Below, piece by piece: positions 35,813 to 44,065 of a stretch of DNA of 64,000 bases. How positions within the stretch are numbered: position 1 is the stretch's first letter; every line of letters starts with the position of its first letter. Position numbers and translations under genes: made by a program. Under the pieces are notes generated by a model. That model was not told the DNA's origin. It did no database searches and worked only from the letters and a program-made list of their open reading frames with translations. The DNA comes from Nocardioides jensenii JCM 1364 = NBRC 14755. Lineage in GTDB: Bacteria; Actinomycetota; Actinomycetes; Propionibacteriales; Nocardioidaceae. The DNA is taken from assembly GCF_001552535.1 (NCBI RefSeq), contig NZ_BCRJ01000074.1, positions 1-64,000 of the forward strand, given 5' to 3'.

Positions 35813-36619
35813 GTGGGCGCCGTCACGGGCCTCGACCGCGCCCAGCGGCTCCAGGTCGTCGCCCACGACCTCTGGCAGGCAGCGACGGATCGCCGTCCGA
35901 CGACACCGCCCAGCGCGGTGCTCGGCGAGGACCTCGATGCCGCCTACCAGGTCCAGGACCTGCTCACGCTGCGCTCGATCTGGGCGGGCGCGTCCGTGCG
36001 TGGGCACAAGGTCACGAGTCTCGACGGACCCCCGTGCTTCGGGGTCCTGTTCAACGCGATGCAGCACGTGGGTCACGACCCGCTGCCCTGCGGCCAGCTG
36101 GTCAATCCTCGCATCCAGGCTGGGATCGGCTTCGTGGTTCGGGAGGACCTCACCGGCCGTGAGGTCGACGAGGCGTTGGTCACCGACGCGGTCTCCGCCG
36201 TTGTCCCGGTGCTGGAGGTCGTCGACTCGCGGGTCGACGTGGAAGCGCCCGGCCAGGTCGACCTCGTCGCCGACAATGCCGGCGCGGCCCGGTTCGTCGT
36301 CGGCGAACCGGCAGCGGTTCCTGCGCCTTCGCACCCATTCGAGGCGCAGCTGATCCGGGACGGCAAGGTGGTCGCTGACGGCGGCGGAGGGCTTCGCCCC
36401 TGGGCTGCGTTCGCGTGGCTCACCCGCAGCCTGCGCGAACGGGGCCTTCCGCTGAACGCCGGAGAACTGGTGCTGGTCGGCGGCCTGACCCGGGCCTTCC
36501 CCGTCGGTGAAGCCGACTGGGCTGTGCAGGTGCGAGACATCGGCAGCGTCGCCACCACGAGCCGGACCGGCTCCACGCCCTGGCGTGCCGGCCACCCCAA
36601 CATCAGGAGCTGTGCATGA
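35813..36619 (+). CDS. mhpD: 2-keto-4-pentenoate hydratase family protein
   Basis: A 268-residue member of the MhpD/HpcG hydratase-decarboxylase family. It hydrates 2-hydroxypenta-2,4-dienoate (or substituted forms) to a 4-hydroxy-2-oxo acid. Visible features are AYQVQDLL, RGHKVTS near residue 65, and GELVLVGGLTRAFPV near the C-terminus. The GTG at 35813 follows the reductase stop by one base. It overlaps the next CoA transferase. It completes the meta-cleavage lower route; the matching aldolase could be the HpcH-type protein at 12-812. The symbol is by family, not by proven substrate. Confidence 0.8.
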   Translation: MGAVTGLDRAQRLQVVAHDLWQAATDRRPTTPPSAVLGEDLDAAYQVQDLLTLRSIWAGASVRGHKVTSLDGPPCFGVLFNAMQHVGHDPLPCGQLVNPRIQAGIGFVVREDLTGREVDEALVTDAVSAVVPVLEVVDSRVDVEAPGQVDLVADNAGAARFVVGEPAAVPAPSHPFEAQLIRDGKVVADGGGGLRPWAAFAWLTRSLRERGLPLNAGELVLVGGLTRAFPVGEADWAVQVRDIGSVATTSRTGSTPWRAGHPNIRSCA

Positions 36620-37794
36620 CCGACATCGACACCGCACCACTGGACGGGACCCTGGTGCTCGACCTGTCCCGGGCCGTGGCCGGACCACAGGCCGGGATGA
36701 TGCTCGGTGACATGGGCGCCCGCGTGATCAAGGTGGAGAGCCTCCTGGGTGACGACAGTCGTGGCTGGGGGCCTCCGTTCATCGGGGAGAACGGCGAGGA
36801 GGCGACGTACTTCTACTCGGTCAACCGCAACAAGGAGTCGATCACGCTCGACCTCAAGGACCCCGCGGACGAGGATGTTCTGGCGCGGCTCGTGCAACGT
36901 GCCGACGTACTGATCGAGAACTTCCGCACCGGAGTCCTGGCCAGGCTCGGATTCACCACCGAGCGGCTCCACGCGCTCAACCCACGACTTGTCATCCTCA
37001 GCATCACCGGTTTCGGCCACGACGGCCCGGAGGGCCAGCGCGCCGGCTACGACCAGATCCTGCAGGGCGAGGCCGGGCTGATGAGTATGACCGGACCCGA
37101 CGATGACCACCCGACGAAGGTCGGGGTGCCGATCGCCGACGTCCTCGCCGGCATGAACGGCGCCTACGGGGTCCTGAGTGCGCTGCTCCAGCGGACCCGC
37201 ACGGGCCGTGGCCGCGTCGTGCGCACGTCACTGTTGGCGGCCATCGTCGGTGCGCACACGTTCCAGGGAACCCGCTGGACCGTCGCCAAGGAGGTCCCAC
37301 GGACTGCCGGTGTGCACCATCCCGCCATCTCGCCGTACGGCATGTTCCAGACCGCGACCGCTCCGGTGCAGGTGGCGTGCGGCTCGGAGTCGTTGTGGCG
37401 CGCCTTTGCCACGGCGATCGGTCTCGACTTCGCTGACCCCCAGTTCGCCGTCAACCAGCGACGGGTGGTCGACCGCGACACGCTCACGGCCCGGATCGAG
37501 GAGGTCTTCGCGACGGCACCGGCCGAGCACTGGCTCACGTTGTTGGAGGATGCGGGAGTCCCGGCGGGCAAGGTGCGCAGTCTCGACGACGTGTACGACT
37601 GGGAGCAGACCCGGTCGCAGGGACTGGTGATCGAGGTCGACCATGCCACGCAGGGCTCGCTCGAACTGCCCGGCCCAACGATCAGGTTCGATGACAACGC
37701 ACACGCCGGGGGGCGGGTCGGGCACCTTGCACCCCCGCTGCTGGGCCAGCACAACGATTCCGTTCGAGCCTGGCTGGACGGGTACGCCGACTGA
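36616..37794 (+). CDS. CaiB/BaiF family III CoA transferase
   Basis: A 392-residue CoA transferase. LVLDLSRAVAGPQAG, ARVIKVESLLGDDSR and the catalytic Asp in PIADVLAGM are all present. It is the third family III enzyme of the island and differs from both others along its length, so the three probably activate different acids. It overlaps the hydratase gene by 4 bp and is last in its operon, tail to tail with the damaged oxidoreductase gene. Confidence 0.9.
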   Translation: MTDIDTAPLDGTLVLDLSRAVAGPQAGMMLGDMGARVIKVESLLGDDSRGWGPPFIGENGEEATYFYSVNRNKESITLDLKDPADEDVLARLVQRADVLIENFRTGVLARLGFTTERLHALNPRLVILSITGFGHDGPEGQRAGYDQILQGEAGLMSMTGPDDDHPTKVGVPIADVLAGMNGAYGVLSALLQRTRTGRGRVVRTSLLAAIVGAHTFQGTRWTVAKEVPRTAGVHHPAISPYGMFQTATAPVQVACGSESLWRAFATAIGLDFADPQFAVNQRRVVDRDTLTARIEEVFATAPAEHWLTLLEDAGVPAGKVRSLDDVYDWEQTRSQGLVIEVDHATQGSLELPGPTIRFDDNAHAGGRVGHLAPPLLGQHNDSVRAWLDGYAD

Positions 37795-37811
37795 GCGGTG
37801 GCCGGCGGCCA

Positions 37812-38805
37812 TCAGATCGTGATGACGACCTTGCCCTGAAGCGTTCCCTCGGCCATCGCTGCGAAGCCCTCCGAGGCGCGAGTCAGCGGCAGCACCCGGT
37901 CGATCGGCGGGTGGAGCTGGCAGCTCGCAGAAGGCAAGCAGGCTCCGCATCTGATCGATCGACCCCATCGCGGACCCCACGATGTGCAGGTTCATCGAGA
38001 AGATGCGCGAGACGTCCGCGTGCGCGTCGTACCCGCTGGTCCCACCGGGGACCACCATGGTTCCGCCCTTGCGTAGCGCCTTCAAGGAGTGCGGCCATGT
38101 GGCCTGGCCCACGGAGTCCATCACCGCATCCACCCGCGAAGGGAGCCGTGCTCCCGCCGGGAACGTCTCTGCAGCGCCCAACGAGCGCGCGTAGGCGCGC
38201 TTCTCCTCACTCCGGCTGGTGACCCACACGCGCAGGCCGGCTGCCTTCCCGAGCATGGTCAGGGCCGCAGAGAGGCCACCCCCGGCGCCCTGGACCAAGA
38301 TGGTGTCGCCAGCGCTCACTCCGGCTTCGGCGAAGAGCATGCGGTAGGCGGTGAGCCAAGCGGTCGGCAGGCATGCGGCTTCCTCGAAGGTGAGGTACTC
38401 GGGCAGGGGGAGCATGTTGTGCGCCGGCACCGCCACCTGCTCTGCGAAGGTGCCGTCGTACTTCCCGGAAAGCATCGAGATCGAAGGGGAGGCCAACTGC
38501 CTCCCGGACGCTCCCGCGTGCTCGTGGATCATCGGGTGAACCACCACCCGGTTCCCCTCAGCATCCATCCCGGCTGCGTCGCTGCCAAGGATCCGAGGCA
38601 AGTCGGCGTCGGACATCCCGGCGCCACCACGTCGTGCGAGGTTGGCGCCCCCTCGCAGCGACCACAGGTCGTGATGGTTCAGCGACGCCGCGGCGACTGA
38701 CACGTTCGTCCAGCCAGAGGGTGGCGACGGTGTAGGGCGCTCGTCGCACCGGAGGCCCTCGAGCGGCGACTCAGGGTTGAACTTCTCGACGAAGACGGCT
38801 CGCAT
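37812..38805 (-). pseudogene. Zinc-independent MDR oxidoreductase with frameshift
   Basis: About 331 residues of quinone-oxidoreductase/enoyl-reductase type. SLNHHDLWSLRG is in the N-terminal fold, and ILVQGAGGGLSAALTMLGKA and SRSEEKRAYARSLGA are in the Rossmann domain. The frame is intact to about residue 297 (LLAFCEL). An apparent 7-bp near-duplication (37914-37927) then shifts it. Removing 7 bp restores a normal family end, HPPIDRVLPLTRASEGF to a TGA at 37812. As read, the frame runs on to 37228 antisense to the CoA transferase. Either a real mutation or a sequencing error. An island operator lies just upstream. Confidence 0.8.
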
Positions 38806-38823
38806 GACTCTCCCCGCTTGGCA

Positions 38824-38866
38824 ATGGTTGGACCTAATAGTCGCAACGACATTGGCTGCTCGTCAA
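38824..38866 (-). promoter_or_regulatory. Promoter and operator of MDR gene
   Basis: On the minus strand TTGACG (38866-38861), 18 bp and GACTAT (38842-38837) precede TAGGTCCAACCAT (38836-38824), which is followed by TGC. The site lies 18 bp from the ATG at 38805. Confidence 0.65.
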
Positions 38867-38892
38867 TGGCTCGGCTTCGGCGGGTGTGCCAG

Positions 38893-38916
38893 TATTCTCT
38901 TTATTGGTAGAACCAA
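38893..38916 (+). promoter_or_regulatory. Operator in the GntR gene's own promoter
   Basis: TTGGTAGAACCAA (38904-38916) is a perfect 5+3+5 inverted repeat of the TTGGT-N3-ACCAA form. TATTCT (38893-38898) is a candidate -10 box. The site is 30 bp before the GntR ATG and supports autoregulation. Confidence 0.7.
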
Positions 38917-38946
38917 GCCGGCAATGGCAGAGATTGGACCCCCCAC

Positions 38947-39681
38947 ATGGCTACGCCCACCTTTCAACCCGCCAAACCCCGTCGGGCCTTCGACGAGATC
39001 ATCGCCCAGGTGCGCGAGATGGTGCGGAAGGGCGAACTGGTGCCCGGGGACCGGCTCCCTGCGGAGCGAGCTCTCGCGGAGCAGTTCGCCGTCAGTCGGA
39101 ACACCGTGCGCGAGGCGTTGCGGATGCTGGAGATCTCGGGGCTCATCCTGCTGCGGCGCGGCGCGAGTGGGGGAGCGTTCATCGCCGAGGCGGACCCGTC
39201 CAAAGTGGCCTCGAGCATGACCGACATGCTCGAGTTGAACCAGTTCTCCCTCACTGACCTCACTGAGGCCCGTGGCTGGCTGGAGTCGATGGTCGCCCGG
39301 ATCGCCTGTGAGCGCGCCGACGAGGAGATGCTGGCCAGGCTTGACGCCAATGTCGTCGAGGCCGCCCAGCTCAGCGACCGAGGTGACTGGGAGCGCAAGG
39401 CGTTGGTCAACGTCGAGTTCCACAATCTCCTGGCCCAGGCCACGGGCAATCCGGTTCTGGTGGCGATGATGAAGGGCCTGATGGACGTCATGGCCACGAT
39501 CGTGCTGCGCCTGGGCCCCACCGAGGGCGACGTGGTGTTGCGCAGCCGCCGCCGGTTCATGAAGCATCTGCATGCCCGCGATGCTGATGCTGCGGTCCAG
39601 GAGATGTACCGACACCTCGAGCGGATGCACAAGTTGTGGGTAGCCGGCTATTACAAGGGCTCCAAACTCCGCGAGGCCTGA
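38947..39681 (+). CDS. GntR-family (FadR subfamily) regulator
   Basis: A 244-residue regulator. The N-terminal winged helix is at about 10-75 (LPAERALAEQFAVSRNTVREAL). The C-terminal FCD domain (about 95-225) has the His-bearing segments VEFHNLLAQATGN, MKHLHARDADAA and YRHLERMH, which normally hold a metal near the ligand. The first metal residue, usually Asp four before FH, is Asn here. FadR-subfamily proteins bind TNGT-N3-ACNA palindromes, the form of the operators repeated through this island. It is therefore the best candidate for the island-wide regulator, probably releasing DNA when an aromatic acid or CoA ester binds. No strong ribosome site is visible. Confidence 0.92.
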   Translation: MATPTFQPAKPRRAFDEIIAQVREMVRKGELVPGDRLPAERALAEQFAVSRNTVREALRMLEISGLILLRRGASGGAFIAEADPSKVASSMTDMLELNQFSLTDLTEARGWLESMVARIACERADEEMLARLDANVVEAAQLSDRGDWERKALVNVEFHNLLAQATGNPVLVAMMKGLMDVMATIVLRLGPTEGDVVLRSRRRFMKHLHARDADAAVQEMYRHLERMHKLWVAGYYKGSKLREA

Positions 39682-39847
39682 GCCCCGCTCGCCGCTCCCG
39701 CCCACCTCGCCAGCCCCGGACCCCGGACTGCTGGTGATTCTGCATGCCTGCACGATCTTGGCCGCGCCGTGCCGTGCCGTGCTTTGCCGTGCCGTGCCGT
39801 GCACGACGATCGTCGTCCCACATGGCGAATTCCGTCGGAGTGATTCC
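39682..39847. repeat. Intergenic region with GCCGT tandem repeats and palindrome
   Basis: From about 39764 to 39800 the unit gccgt is repeated about seven times, interrupted once by ttt. At 39803-39816 is the perfect 14-bp palindrome ACGACGATCGTCGT. No gene is visible. Hairpin formation or a second regulator site are both possible. Confidence 0.55.
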
Positions 39848-39894
39848 TTGACAGGTACGTGACCGCGGCCACAGACTAGGTCTGGTCCAACCAT
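39848..39894 (+). promoter_or_regulatory. Promoter and operator of tctCBA
   Basis: TTGACA (39848-39853), 18 bp and CAGACT (39872-39877), then CTGGTCCAACCAT (39882-39894) followed by TGA. The operator would cover the transcription start. The same layout occurs at 44950. Confidence 0.75.
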
Positions 39895-39967
39895 TGAAGT
39901 TCGGTAGTGATGCGCTCGGGGCGGGCCGAGGTTGGCGCAAGACATCCACCCAATCCAGGAGATCCCA

Positions 39968-40936
39968 ATGCGTTCCAAGTCCGTAGTGAGCATGCTGGCA
40001 CTGGCGGTGCTGCCCGGTCTCGCGGCCTGCCAGGTCAGTTCCGGCGACAGTGCGAGTGGAGGGGACTACCCGGGGGACACCATCGAGATCATCGTCGGAA
40101 CATCGGCCGGTGGGCCGACCGACACCAACACCCGCGTCCTCGCCACCTGCATGGAGAAGGACCTCGGCCAGACCATTGTGGTCAAGAACGTCGACGGCGC
40201 TTCGGGTGCGATGGGCAACCGTGAGCTGATCTCGGCCAAGGCGGATGGCTACACCCTCTCGTTGACGCCGGCCACCGGCCTGGTGCTCTCTCCCTACCTC
40301 GACGACCTCGGCTTCAGCCACGAGGACGTCACCCCGATCGGCCGACTGTTCGCCACCACCATGGTCTTCGTGACGAAGGACTCCTACAAGAACGGTGAGG
40401 AGTTCTTCGCCGACGCGAAGAAGAACCCCGGCAAGATCACGGTCGGCACCCCCGGCCCGACCAGCCCGAAGTCGGTTGTCATGGAAGCGCTGCGCGACAA
40501 CCACGACATCGACCTCAAGCCGGTGCCGCTCGACGGTGACGCCGGCGTGGTGACCGCGATGCTCGGCAACAACATCGACGTGGCTGCCGTGGAGGCGACC
40601 GAGACCCTGAAGGCGTACATCGCCTCCGGCGAGCTCACCGCGCTCGCCTACATCAGCCCGGGGACCGTGCCGTGGCTCGAGGGCGTGCCCACCCTGGAGG
40701 ACCTGGGCTACGCGGACGCGATGCTGCCGAACAACGAGTACCCGCTATACGGCCCCAAGGGCCTCTCCGACGATGTCGTCGAGACCCTCGAGGCGTCGAT
40801 GAAGGCCTGTGTCGAGAGCTCGGAGGTCGTGGAGACCATCGGCGAGGACTACATCACCAAGCCGTTCCAGGGCGGGGAGGCGACCGCCACGTGGCTGGAC
40901 GAGTCCTCCGAAACCTATAAGGGAATCGTCGAGTGA
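39968..40936 (+). CDS. tctC: TctC-type solute-binding lipoprotein
   Basis: A 322-residue binding protein with lipobox LAAC (Cys21) and a mature domain starting DTIEIIVGTSAGG. VGTPGPTSPKSVV marks the ligand-contacting loop of the family. caggag lies 7 bp before ATG 39968. It is the only copy next to its membrane partners, overlapping the TctB gene by 4 bp. The TctABC system imports carboxylates by proton or sodium coupling. The island context suggests an aromatic or related organic acid. Cys residues near 56 and 284 are shared by all four copies and may form a disulfide. Confidence 0.9.
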   Translation: MRSKSVVSMLALAVLPGLAACQVSSGDSASGGDYPGDTIEIIVGTSAGGPTDTNTRVLATCMEKDLGQTIVVKNVDGASGAMGNRELISAKADGYTLSLTPATGLVLSPYLDDLGFSHEDVTPIGRLFATTMVFVTKDSYKNGEEFFADAKKNPGKITVGTPGPTSPKSVVMEALRDNHDIDLKPVPLDGDAGVVTAMLGNNIDVAAVEATETLKAYIASGELTALAYISPGTVPWLEGVPTLEDLGYADAMLPNNEYPLYGPKGLSDDVVETLEASMKACVESSEVVETIGEDYITKPFQGGEATATWLDESSETYKGIVE

Positions 40937-41475
40937 CTACCGGGGCAGACCAGGCGGACGAGGTGGACACAGTGATGCCAGAAGCACAGAGTGACCAGCA
41001 GGGGGATCAGACGCCCGGCGGCTGGCGGGCACACATCTTCCGCCTGGCCCCCCTCGTGCTCACCCTTTTCGCGGCGTACGCGATCTACCAGGCGCGTGAC
41101 CTCGAGATTCGCTCGTTGTCAGAGCCCGGGCCGGGGATGTGGCCACTGATCGTCTCTTCTGTGATGGGCATTTCTTCGTTGCTCCTCATCGTCCGGGACA
41201 TCCCCGAGGACTACGAGCCCTGGAGTCTGCGCAGTGCCCGCGTGCTGGGTGGGATTGCCGTACTCGCCGCGTTCGTCTGGTTCTTCGACGTGCTCGGGTT
41301 CGTGCCATCCGCATTTCTGATCCTTTTCATCTGGATGAAGGTTCTTGCTCACGAGTCGTGGAGGCTCTCTCTCCTCCTGGCTGTCGCTGGGGCCTTTTCC
41401 CTGAACTACATTTTCGTCGACGTGTTCGCGGTGCCTTTCCCGCCCGGCCTCGTCGTGATCACGTCGGGAGGCTGA
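40933..41475 (+). CDS. tctB: TctB small membrane subunit
   Basis: A 180-residue membrane protein with four predicted helices after a hydrophilic N-terminus of about 35 residues. EPGPGMWPLIVS after helix 1 and the final VPFPPGL are typical TctB marks. The GTG start overlaps the TctC stop (GTGA). A short in-frame ATG at residue 15 is an alternative start. It partners TctA in the membrane. Confidence 0.87.
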   Translation: MTTGADQADEVDTVMPEAQSDQQGDQTPGGWRAHIFRLAPLVLTLFAAYAIYQARDLEIRSLSEPGPGMWPLIVSSVMGISSLLLIVRDIPEDYEPWSLRSARVLGGIAVLAAFVWFFDVLGFVPSAFLILFIWMKVLAHESWRLSLLLAVAGAFSLNYIFVDVFAVPFPPGLVVITSGG

Positions 41476-41476
41476 C

Positions 41477-43120
41477 ATGGATGGAGCGATGCAAGGGCTG
41501 GAAGTCGCTCTCCAGCCAACGAATGTGCTGTACGTCTTCATTGGCGTCCTGATCGGCACCGTGATCGGTGTGTTGCCGGGCCTGGGCCCGACTGCCACCA
41601 TCGCTCTTCTCCTGCCGTTGACCTATGACCTGGAGCCCGCCACGGCCGTCATCATGCTGGCCGGGATCTACTACGGCTCGATGTACGGCGGAACGATCAC
41701 CAGCGTCCTGCTCAAGCTTCCAGGCGAGGCTGCGTCAGTCGTCACGACGTTCGACGGATATCAGATGGCGCGCCAGGGGCGTGCCGGACCCGCTCTGGGC
41801 ATCGCTGCCATCGGGTCGTTCGTCGGGGGCACCGTCGCCGTGATCGGCCTGACTCTGATGGCGCCGTTCCTGGCAGATGTGGCGGTTCAGTTCGGACCGC
41901 CAGAGTTCTTCGCGCTCACAGTGCTGGCGATCCTGATGGTCACCTACTTGGGCACTCGTTCCCCCCTCAAGAGCCTCGCCATGGCGGCCGCCGGCCTGCT
42001 TCTCGCGACTGTGGGTCAGGACCCGATCGAGGGACAGCAGCGCTATACCTTCGACACGCTCCAGCTGTGGGACGGTTTGGACTTCGTCGCCATCGCGATG
42101 GGTCTCTTCGGAGTCGCCGAACTCCTGCATCAGCTCGAGCAGACCGACAACGTGCAGCTGATCACCAAGAAGGTCAAGAACATCCTGCCGACCCGCAAGG
42201 ACATGAAGGACTCGGCCGGACCGATCGCACGCGGCTCGGTGGTGGGCTTCTTCATCGGCGTCCTGCCCGGAGGCGGAGGCGTGATCTCATCCCTGGCTTC
42301 CTACGCCATGGAGAAGAAGCGCGCCAAGGACCCCAGCCGCTTCGGCAAGGGCGCGATCGAGGGCGTGGCAGGGCCCGAGACGGCCAACAACGCCTCGTCC
42401 ACGTCGGCCTTCATTCCGCTGCTGACCCTCGGCATCCCGGCGAACGTCGTGTTGGCGCTGATCTTCGGAGCCCTGCTGGTGCAGGGCATTACTCCTGGTC
42501 CGCAGTTGATCAACGAGCACCCCGACATCTTCTGGGGCGTGATCATGTCGATGTACATCGGCAATGTCATGCTGCTGGCGCTGAACATGCCGCTCGTGGG
42601 CATCTTCATCCAGATGTTGCGGGTGCGCCAGGGCATTCTCGCCTCGTTCGCGCTTCTGGTGACGATGGCCGGCGTCTACTCGATCAACAACGACATCTTC
42701 GACATGTGGATCGTGCTCGGGTTCGGTGTCATTGGCTGGATGATGAAGAAGACCGGGTTCGAGCCGGGGCCGCTGGTCCTGGCGTTCGTCCTCGGCCCGA
42801 TCCTCGAGTCGTCGTTCCGACGTTCGATGCTGCTCTCCGACGGCAGCTTCAGCATCTTCGTCAGCCGTCCGTACTCGGGAGCGGTGTTTGGCCTGATGCT
42901 CGTCCTGCTTGTGGCCTCCTTCATCGGCAAGCGCCGTGCGGGTGACTCGCTGGTGATGCGCGTCGATGACGCCAACGCCGCCGCCGATGCCCTCGTGGGC
43001 GACCGAACGGGGGAGAGCCTGCCCATCGATGCGTCGTCAGACGCGACCAAGGGCGGGGCAGACTCCGGAGTGGTCGACGTCGACGACGCTCGTGGCCCGA
43101 CCGACCTGAGACGACGATGA
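41477..43120 (+). CDS. tctA: TctA large permease subunit
   Basis: A 547-residue permease with about 12 membrane helices. Family signatures are GVLPGLGPTATIALLLPLT near residue 35, YYGSMYGGTITSVLL near 70, and the second half repeat VLPGGGGVISSLASYA near 265 followed by EGVAGPETANNAS. A hydrophilic 50-residue tail closes it. It starts one base after the TctB stop. It is the only TctA in the window and so the only permease available to the four binding proteins. Confidence 0.93.
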   Translation: MDGAMQGLEVALQPTNVLYVFIGVLIGTVIGVLPGLGPTATIALLLPLTYDLEPATAVIMLAGIYYGSMYGGTITSVLLKLPGEAASVVTTFDGYQMARQGRAGPALGIAAIGSFVGGTVAVIGLTLMAPFLADVAVQFGPPEFFALTVLAILMVTYLGTRSPLKSLAMAAAGLLLATVGQDPIEGQQRYTFDTLQLWDGLDFVAIAMGLFGVAELLHQLEQTDNVQLITKKVKNILPTRKDMKDSAGPIARGSVVGFFIGVLPGGGGVISSLASYAMEKKRAKDPSRFGKGAIEGVAGPETANNASSTSAFIPLLTLGIPANVVLALIFGALLVQGITPGPQLINEHPDIFWGVIMSMYIGNVMLLALNMPLVGIFIQMLRVRQGILASFALLVTMAGVYSINNDIFDMWIVLGFGVIGWMMKKTGFEPGPLVLAFVLGPILESSFRRSMLLSDGSFSIFVSRPYSGAVFGLMLVLLVASFIGKRRAGDSLVMRVDDANAAADALVGDRTGESLPIDASSDATKGGADSGVVDVDDARGPTDLRRR

Positions 43121-44052
43121 CCGAGGCATCACGCCTGCAAATCGGGGTGACCCTGACCAGCGCCTTCATCGGCGAGGAGGTCGGGGTCACCCCGAGGGCG
43201 GTATTGCACGCGGCCGCCGACGCCGGGGTGGACTTCGTCCAGATCGGTGATCACGTCAGTTTTCATGACGGCACCGGCTTCGACGGCCTGCTCCATGCTG
43301 CGGTTGCGTTGGCGGGCCAGGAGTCAGTGCCCGTGCGTGTGGGTCTCTACCTGCTGGCGCTGCGGCACCCCGTGCTTGTCGCTCGGCAGCTCGCAGACCT
43401 CGCCCGGCTCTTCCCTGGGCGGCTCGCCCTCGGAGTGGGCGTTGGAGGTGAGGACCGGCACGAGTTCGAGGTGAGCGGTGTCGACCCGGTGACGCGGGGT
43501 CGCCGTACGGACGAGGCGCTCACGCTGCTCGGCGAACTTCTCACCGGCGAGTCGACCACTTTCGAGGGTGAGTTCTTCAACGTTCGCGAGGCGCTGGTGC
43601 GGCCGGCGCCGACGCAACGGATCCCGATCCTGGTAGGCGGTCGTTCGAGGGCCGCACTGCGCCGCGCTGCGATCCACGGGGACGGCTGGCTGGCGCTGTG
43701 GACTTCGTCGGAGCGGTTCGCCGCCGCCGTGTCCGAGGTGGCCAGTTTCGCGGAGCAGGCTGGCCGCTCGGTTGACGAGTGGCAGCACGGACTCGTGCTC
43801 TGGTGCGCGACCCCCGGCGCCGACGGGCGTGGCGGTGCCCGCCTCGCCGAGACCATGCAGCAGCGCTACAAGATCCCCTTCGAGAAGTTCAGCCGCTGGT
43901 GTCCCGTGGGCCCGCCCGACGAGCTTGCCGACCGGGTTCGGGAGTATGCCGCGGCTGGATGCTCACACGTGTCGGTGACGCTCCCGGCGGGGAGTCCTCT
44001 GGAGACGATCGAGGTGGCTGCGGAGGTGCGGCAGGCGATCGCTCCCGAATGA
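43117..44052 (+). CDS. LLM-class flavin-dependent oxidoreductase
   Basis: A 311-residue luciferase-like TIM-barrel protein. It uses reduced FMN or F420; the cofactor class is not clear from the sequence. GDHVSFHDG near the N-terminus, LGVGVGGEDRHEFE near 105 and PILVGGRSRAALRRAA near 170 are family features. It overlaps the TctA stop (ATGA), so the oxidoreductase is made with the transporter, which suggests it acts early on the imported compound. The substrate is unknown. Confidence 0.85.
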   Translation: MTEASRLQIGVTLTSAFIGEEVGVTPRAVLHAAADAGVDFVQIGDHVSFHDGTGFDGLLHAAVALAGQESVPVRVGLYLLALRHPVLVARQLADLARLFPGRLALGVGVGGEDRHEFEVSGVDPVTRGRRTDEALTLLGELLTGESTTFEGEFFNVREALVRPAPTQRIPILVGGRSRAALRRAAIHGDGWLALWTSSERFAAAVSEVASFAEQAGRSVDEWQHGLVLWCATPGADGRGGARLAETMQQRYKIPFEKFSRWCPVGPPDELADRVREYAAAGCSHVSVTLPAGSPLETIEVAAEVRQAIAPE

Positions 44053-44065
44053 CTCGGCCCCCGGG

